A DNA stretch of 64,000 nucleotides. Origin: Berberis thunbergii. Lineage: Eukaryota; Streptophyta; Magnoliopsida; Ranunculales; Berberidaceae. The stretch spans positions 1-64,000 of the forward strand of contig QNQO01005827.1 in NCBI GenBank assembly GCA_003290165.1, written 5' to 3'. How positions within the stretch are numbered: position 1 is the first letter of the stretch; the number at the start of each line of letters is the position of its first letter. A model generated the notes under the pieces. It was not told the origin of the DNA. It was given only the letters and a program-made list of their open reading frames with translations, and ran no database searches. Positions 58,782 through 64,000 of this stretch are shown here, piece by piece. The translations under genes were made by a program, and so were the position numbers.

Positions 58782-59147
58782 CAAATGCCAATTTCCAAAC
58801 AGTATGGATTAAACATTTATATTTAATGAGCTGAAAGTACAGTCAAGCAACCATTTTAGGCGGCTAGAGTTGGTAGCCATTCCCTCATACGCACATTAAA
58901 ACTTGAGCTCACTCTTTTTATTCTACTCTACGGACGCCAAGCCAATTTCTCAGCTGGATTTAATAAATTCCATCTTGCGAAGTCTTCGTGTACGGACAGT
59001 TAGTCAAACTTTGTATGAGAGAAATGCTCTGTAATCAAAGAATGTTTTTGTGGACGAACAGCCATTTCTTTCTTCTCCTCTTCTTAGGGTTTCAACTTTG
59101 GCTTCCGCTCTCATTGTGATTGATCAAAAGCATCTATTTCGCCATTA
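58782..59147 (+). promoter_or_regulatory. Possible promoter/5' UTR of a gene starting at 59148
   Basis: A TC-rich leader with the TCTTCTTAGGGTTTC stretch (59082-59096), a common plant 5' UTR motif (telo-box AGGGTTT), precedes the ATG. No clear TATA box could be fixed. Confidence 0.3.
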
Positions 59148-59182
59148 ATGGTGGAGAATCTCAGTCCTTGCAGCAATTCAAG
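59148..59182 (+). CDS. Possible first exon of a host gene
   Basis: ATGGTGGAGAATCTCAG... encodes MVENLSPCSNS and then meets a donor (AG|GTCAGT). The downstream DNA (T-rich, intron-like) soon contains a SINE, and no second exon was found before the retrotransposon at 60.2 kb. The gene could continue beyond the window across a long intron, or be disrupted. The identity cannot be read from 11 residues. Confidence 0.3.
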
Positions 59183-59429
59183 GTCAGTCAGTATCTGCGT
59201 TCTGCTTTGTTATTTTTCCATCGTCTTGTCTTTGAGTGATTTTGGAATGATAGCTCGTTCTTCTGTTTGTTCGGCTCCTAATTTTTTCTTTTATTGAGTG
59301 CTGTTTCTTTGATTTGTGATCGCGATGGTTCACTGTGTGGAGTTTTGGGAGGTTTTTAGGCTCGTGAAACGTTTCTTCTTTGAGCTTGTTGTATCTTTTA
59401 GAGAAGTGTTATTAAGTGCATCTGCCAAA

Positions 59430-59672
59430 GGTGTTATGGTCGAGTGGTTAGGGCTGTGTGGGTTTATCCCTCACGTCCTAGGTTCGAGACCCGTGACGTC
59501 TGCATCGTTAATTTCTTACCTTTTGAATACTTTATCAATTACATCAAATATCAAAATACATATGCAAAATTTATAAACATGAAAAATTAACAATCATGAA
59601 CAAAATTTAACGGTGTTGACATGTAGGTCGCACCGACCTTGTTGATAGGTTATGGGATCTTATAAAAACCCA
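59430..59672 (+). mobile_element. Second SINE copy of the 10385 family, with internal insertion
   Basis: The head GGTGTTATGGTCGAGTGG...GGTTCGAGACCCGTGAC carries A and B boxes closer to a real tRNA than the first copy. The tail TTGATAGGTTATGGGATCTT, AAAAACCCA matches the other copy. About 100 AT-rich bases (about 59519-59615) sit between head and tail and recur at 59690-59782. No clear target duplication was found. Confidence 0.75.
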
Positions 59673-59782
59673 AAAATCTTGTTGATAGTTATACTTTATC
59701 AATTACATCCAATTTAATGTCAAAATATATATGCAAAATTTATAAACATGAAAAATTAACAATCATGAACAAAATTTAACTT
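59527..59782. repeat. Direct repeat of ~85 bp flanking the SINE tail
   Basis: ATACTTTATCAATTACATC, then GCAAAATTTATAAACATGAA and AACAATCATGAACAAAATTT, occurs at 59527-59610 and again at 59691-59782, with small differences. It points to a duplication or unequal event after SINE insertion. Confidence 0.85.
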
Positions 59783-60170
59783 CAGTGAAGTTGGTCATGA
59801 TGAATACTTTATACAAAATTGAATTTGTTGACAAATATTCAAACCTACTTTTTTATTTTTCTTCAAATTGCATGAGTGATCTCAATTATGTTTGATAAAA
59901 TCTACATTACTAAAATTGGTACCGGCAGATCATTTGAGAATTTTATTAAGTAATCATCAATTGCTACATTCAGATATATACTGAATAAAAAACAATTAAA
60001 TTGTTTCTTTCTAAAAAAGGGAGGGGGGAAATAAGAACACAATCAACCTTATTAAAAAAATCCGCCCAGATTGCGTAAATCACCCAGACCCCTACTCGAT
60101 TTTTCACCCGGCTCTGCTATTAATCTGGGCGCTTCTCTACACTTGGGCCTTTTTTAGAACACTGATTTAT
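59783..60170. other. Spacer before the Tat/Ogre-like element
   Basis: AT-rich, except for CGCCCAGATTGCG...CTGGGCG at 60061-60132. No gene seen. Confidence 0.35.
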
Positions 60171-60836
60171 ATTGTAAGTTCTTAGCTTTCAAAAAATGTT
60201 TAGTTCAGGTCTTATTAGTGTCGAGTAAGGTGGTGATTTAACAAAAATGGAGCTCATGTAGTCTGATGATACATCAAAATAGACTGTCATCACAGTCATA
60301 CGCAGCAGAAATCATTCATCACGAAGATTAGGTATCCCATCTTCATAAAGCCCAAAGAAGGCAAGACCAATCATAAAACCTAGATAGGGTCCATCAGAAG
60401 CAATCATGGTTAAAAACCCAAATCCAGGCAAGCATGAGTTATCTCATAAAGAAGAGAAACATTGCTAAAAAAGATTCTTGGAGGGAATTACGCCTTCACG
60501 AACATGTCTTCATAAATGAGGAGACTGTAACTACGAACGTCTTCTTCCGTTGCGCTTCAAATGCTTAAGTCACACAGAGAATTAACGACCATTATATAAG
60601 GTAAATAGAACAATCGACTGAGGTATGCAACTTAAACTGAGTTTTATTCAGATTTACTCTCTTCTTCAAAAAGAGTTGTTGACTTAAGCATTGGAGTGCA
60701 TTCGGCCTCAAAAAGGTGGTCTTAGGCAGTCTAACATTTGTTTTGCAGGTCAAACATATAGGAGGATGAAATTTGGACGCATCAGTTTGACACCCGTCGA
60801 TGGGGAACGACAAGTTTCCTTTTAAAAAGATCCACA

Positions 60837-62330
60837 GTGATAAAACTCACCAAAATGTGGTTGACGATCGACATACTGTCAGAAAAGATGGAACACGCCA
60901 GCGACAATCACAGTAACCCTCCTACTAGCAACACTATATTGCCAGCAGCTCGCGATCAAGCCCTAGCAGTGACCACCAGACCAATTGCACTCGACAATCA
61001 AGGTCCACAGCATGCAATAGCTCAGACAACCAAGGCATCCGGCAATGCTACTGCTGACTTTCTGGTAGATCTGCTTATAACCCAGATGAACTACATGACG
61101 GAGATGCTGGAAAAACTCACTCAAAAGCGCATTCAGTCAGCCGACCCTGGCCAAGCGCCGCCCCAGCAAATCTCAACCAACCAAACCCAAGAAAGCAACG
61201 AGGTTCCCGCAGAACCTCGATAGGGAAATCTTGAAAGCAATGAACTTCTCCAAGGTAAGACTCTACAAAGTGACGGAACACAACCTAAAATCTCGTTCAG
61301 GATCGGAGTCACGGATCCCAATGTATTATATGAGCTAGCCAAGCCGCCATTATCAGACGCCTTCATGATAATGCTCATGCCAAAGAAATTCACTCATCAA
61401 AGTTCGAGCCATTTATGGCACCACCTAGCAACATTTTCACCACATGATGGCGTTAAAGGTGACTACGTAGTCAATCTTATGCAGAACATTTTCGACTAGT
61501 CTTACTTCTACAACGATGAAATGGTTCAACAGCTTACCACTGAGGTCAATAGACTCCTTTCAGGCACTAGCTACTGCTTTTATCACAAGATTCATCGAAA
61601 GTCAGCGAATGAGGAAAGGACCACACTACCTCCTTCACATCAAACAGAAGCCCGATGAGACGATAAGGAAATACGTCACTCATTTCACTAACAAGCTAAC
61701 AATGATTGATGGATGCAGCGATAACACGACCACTGCTACTTTCACCGTCGGGCTGAAAAGAGGACATTTTTTATGCTCTCAACCTGGAATTCCCATAAAG
61801 CATGACGATCTTGTTGAAAATCACCCAAAAGCACATTTTTTTCGAGGAGATGAAAACTGCCAGGAAAAAAAATGATTAAAAAAGAGAATCAATCAAAGAA
61901 ATGGGAAATGTAGGAAAAAAGAAGAGACGACGGACCTCGGGGGATAACATTCAGTTGAAGAGGCATCGAAATAATGAGAGACCCGAATCCAACCGGCAAG
62001 GCCCAGACACGAGCGGGTAACAAAGTGTATTGAAAAAACATACAAATCGTATGCAACTTTGAAAACGAGCCGGACCAATATACTGAAATACATGGCAAAA
62101 TGGGAAGATGTTACCTGATTACTCCGAATGAGAGGAGGCCCATAAGAGATGAACAAGTAGCGTTCCACAAGGATCACAGACGATACCGAAGGCTGTTACA
62201 AACTAAAAATGAAATTGAGCATTGGGTTCAGAGAGGACTCGACGAATTCATCAGAATGCCAGACAAGCAGCTCAAAGGAAAAGAAAATGCAGATTCCACT
62301 ACAGGATAAAAAAACAGCCTAGGGAACTAA
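60837..62330 (+). pseudogene. Tat/Ogre-type gag, broken
   Basis: The first part (to 61223) is a Gln/Asn/Pro-rich N-terminal region. After stops, 61516-61875 reads MKWFNSLPLRSIDSFQALAT, FITRFIESQRMRKG and LLHIKQKPDETIRKYVTHF, the conserved capsid core (W-x-x-LP--SI-SF--L---F---F). A further piece at 62100-62309 (RRPIRDEQVAFHKDHR, NEIEHWVQRGLDEFI) corresponds to the zinc-knuckle-adjacent segment. It is frameshifted, so the FHxDHGHDTEDC motif is split. A LHCMAGGNKT piece follows. Stops between parts show it is non-functional. Confidence 0.75.
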
Positions 62331-62645
62331 TATACGCCCTACACTGCATGGCTGGAGGGAACAAAACGATCAACCCAATTGAAGAAGCTGTCGGAAACAC
62401 CTCCCACTCGAGCTGAAAAAGCAGTCGGAAACACCTTCCACTCGAGCTGATCTATATCGAAGTAGGAATACTAACGCCAAACAAAATCAGACAAATCATT
62501 TTACCGTTCACGGTAAAAAGAACATGGAAATGCTTGCACCAATTAATTAACGCAATTCAAAAACCCTACTGTCGGATGCAAATCCAACCCAAATTACCAC
62601 CGACGAAATTGACGACAATAGACTTGATAAAACCTCGGCAGTTGA

Positions 62646-62735
62646 TGCTAATGCAAGCATGATTGGACAATTTGGCGCTGATGTGAATATGATTGGACAG
62701 TTTGGTGCTGATGTGAGCATGATTGGACAATTCAT
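62646..62735 (+). repeat. 30-bp in-frame tandem repeat, three copies
   Basis: The plus frame encodes three decapeptides of the form ANASMIGQF / GADVNMIGQF / GADVSMIGQF. The frame stays open from about 62576 to a stop near 62776, so the repeat may once have been translated. Confidence 0.75.
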
Positions 62736-63139
62736 CACTATTCAGTTACCGAGTCAGAAAACACTTCGAGTCCATTAGCTACAATAACATATCCAACGGA
62801 CGACGAAATGTAACCAATAGCAAATTCGGCGACATGAAGACATAGGCGATGCGAGACAAAACAACAAAGTTGTAAATCTCTAGCAACACGAAGATCGATT
62901 TCAATCAAGCAAAGCTCAAGAGGACGAAGTAAATCACTCGACAATCTAGCGTAACTTTTTCAAGAAGAATGGTCGCTAGGGTTGCTCACAATATTGAGAA
63001 AGGAATATCAATAAAATTACAAGTTCAAAATCCCTATCTTACGCATGGAATAGAATAAATGCATCAAAACTCGACAATACAAAGCAATCGGCATATCAAG
63101 CCAAAAGAACTCAGGACACAAGTCAGATGTATAGTCTAA

Positions 63140-64000
63140 TCAATCATGAAGTAAAAGTTGGGCGAACGAGTCAGCTTAATTCAAAGAGTTTCGGATTGAC
63201 GAGTACGTCGAATCAACGAAGTAAAAATTGGACAAACAAGTTAACTTAATAAAAACAACTTCGGGTTGTCTAGTACGTCAAATCAACAAAGTGAAAGTTG
63301 GATGAACGAATCAACTTAACTCAAGAATTTCGGGTTGACTAGTATGTCAAACCAACGAAGTTAAAATTAAACAAAGCGAGTCAACTTACTAAAAAAAGAA
63401 CTTCGGGTTGACTAGTACGTTGAACAACGAAGTAAGAGTTGGACGAACGAGTCAACTTAATTCAAAGAGATTCGGGTCAACTAGTACATTGAACCAACGA
63501 AGTGAAAGTTGGACAAGCAAGTCAACTTAATTAAAAGGCTTGACTAGTAAGTCAGACCAACGAAGTGAAAGTTGGACGAATAAGTCAACTTAACTCAAAG
63601 AACTTTGGGTTTACTGGTACGTCAAACCAACAAAGTAAAAGTTGGACGAAGCGAGTCAACTTACTAAAAAAAACTTCGGGTTGACTGATACTTCGAATAA
63701 CGAAGTAAGAATTAGACGAATGAGTCAACTTAATGCAAAGAGTTTCGGATAGACTAGTATTTTGAACCAACGAAGTGAAAGTTGGACAAACAAGTCAACT
63801 TAATTAAAAAGCAACCTCGGATTGACTAGTATGTCAACCTAATGAAGTTAAAGTTGGTCGAGCGAGTCAACTTAACTCAGAGATATTTGGGTCGACTAGT
63901 ACGTGGAACCAACGAAGTAAAAGTTGGACGAACAAACCAACTTTCTCATAAAAGCTTCGAGACAACCAATACGAAGTCGAGACGAAAAAATCAACTTGCT
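63140..64000. repeat. Minisatellite, ~70-bp unit, about 12 copies, runs off the window
   Basis: The unit text is of the form AACGAAGTGAAAGTTGGACG, AACGAGTCAACTTAA, TCGGGTTGACTAGTACGTC. Unit starts lie near 63151, 63224, 63294, 63363, 63433, 63501, 63567, 63637, 63705, 63776, 63850 and 63918 (spacing 66-74). Tandem arrays of this kind are common in untranslated parts of Tat/Ogre elements. Confidence 0.9.

Larger units (their letters stand above)
60171..64000 (+). mobile_element. 5' part of a Tat/Ogre-like Ty3/gypsy retrotransposon
   Basis: A primer-binding-like site at 60785-60811 (TTTGACACCCGTCG then ATGGGGAACGAC) lies just before the gag region, in the position where Tat/Ogre elements have TTGGCGCCGTCTGTGGGGAA. 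Gag follows on the plus strand (60837-62330), then a short in-frame repeat and a long ~70-bp tandem array. The 5' LTR start is not sharply visible, and pol and the 3' LTR lie outside the window or are absent. Confidence 0.6.

Overview
This is a plant nuclear window, most likely from a flowering plant and probably a eudicot. The evidence is AT-rich DNA, GT-AG introns, a plant-type polygalacturonase, and plant-specific repeats: Athila/Tat-type Ty3 elements, plant CACTA, Emigrant/Lemi1-type pogo ends and plant mobile domain (PMD) sequence. Only one gene looks intact, a seven-exon polygalacturonase on the minus strand (7652-11186) encoding 500 residues. A possible first exon of another gene lies near 59148. 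Everything else I can name is mobile DNA or fragments of host genes carried by it.

Left part (1-14.5 kb): a decayed Ty3/gypsy element on the minus strand (LTR, untranslated region and the RNase H to integrase part of pol), split by a 5'-truncated RTE-type LINE with a 9-bp target duplication. A 705-bp hAT element with a perfect 8-bp duplication follows, then the polygalacturonase gene, which has a tRNA-derived SINE in its first intron.

Nested block (14,498-30,831): a pogo/Tigger-like transposon contains a foldback MITE and a minus-strand Athila-like retrotransposon. The 3' LTR of that retrotransposon contains an 8.84-kb CACTA element (15,937-24,777) flanked by TTA on both sides. The CACTA encodes no transposase that I can recognise. 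It carries exons of a DEK chromatin protein, then exons of a mitochondrial-type release factor RF1 (with a frameshift), then a third exon-like cluster I cannot name, all reading on the minus strand. The 5' LTR of the host retrotransposon keeps the uninterrupted target site, so the insertion order can be read directly.

Middle (35-49 kb): two head-to-tail arrays of short Helitron-like units. In the first, at least one junction shows a CTAG 3' end directly abutting a TCTATATTA 5' end. A Pack-MULE (38,404-40,280) carries a methyltransferase fragment. A 1.05-kb hAT element inserted in the second Helitron array carries exon pieces of a WD40 protein and of ribosomal protein L21.

Right part: a 9.46-kb Mutator-like element (49,319-58,781) has about 110-bp terminal inverted repeats, a broken PMD gene on the plus strand and a broken MULE transposase on the minus strand. 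Then come a possible gene start, a second copy of the same SINE family, and the 5' part of a Tat/Ogre-like retrotransposon (gag plus a ~70-bp tandem repeat array) that runs off the window.

As a system, the window shows gene capture by several transposon superfamilies (CACTA, MULE, hAT) within 30 kb. Whether any chimera is transcribed cannot be told from sequence alone.
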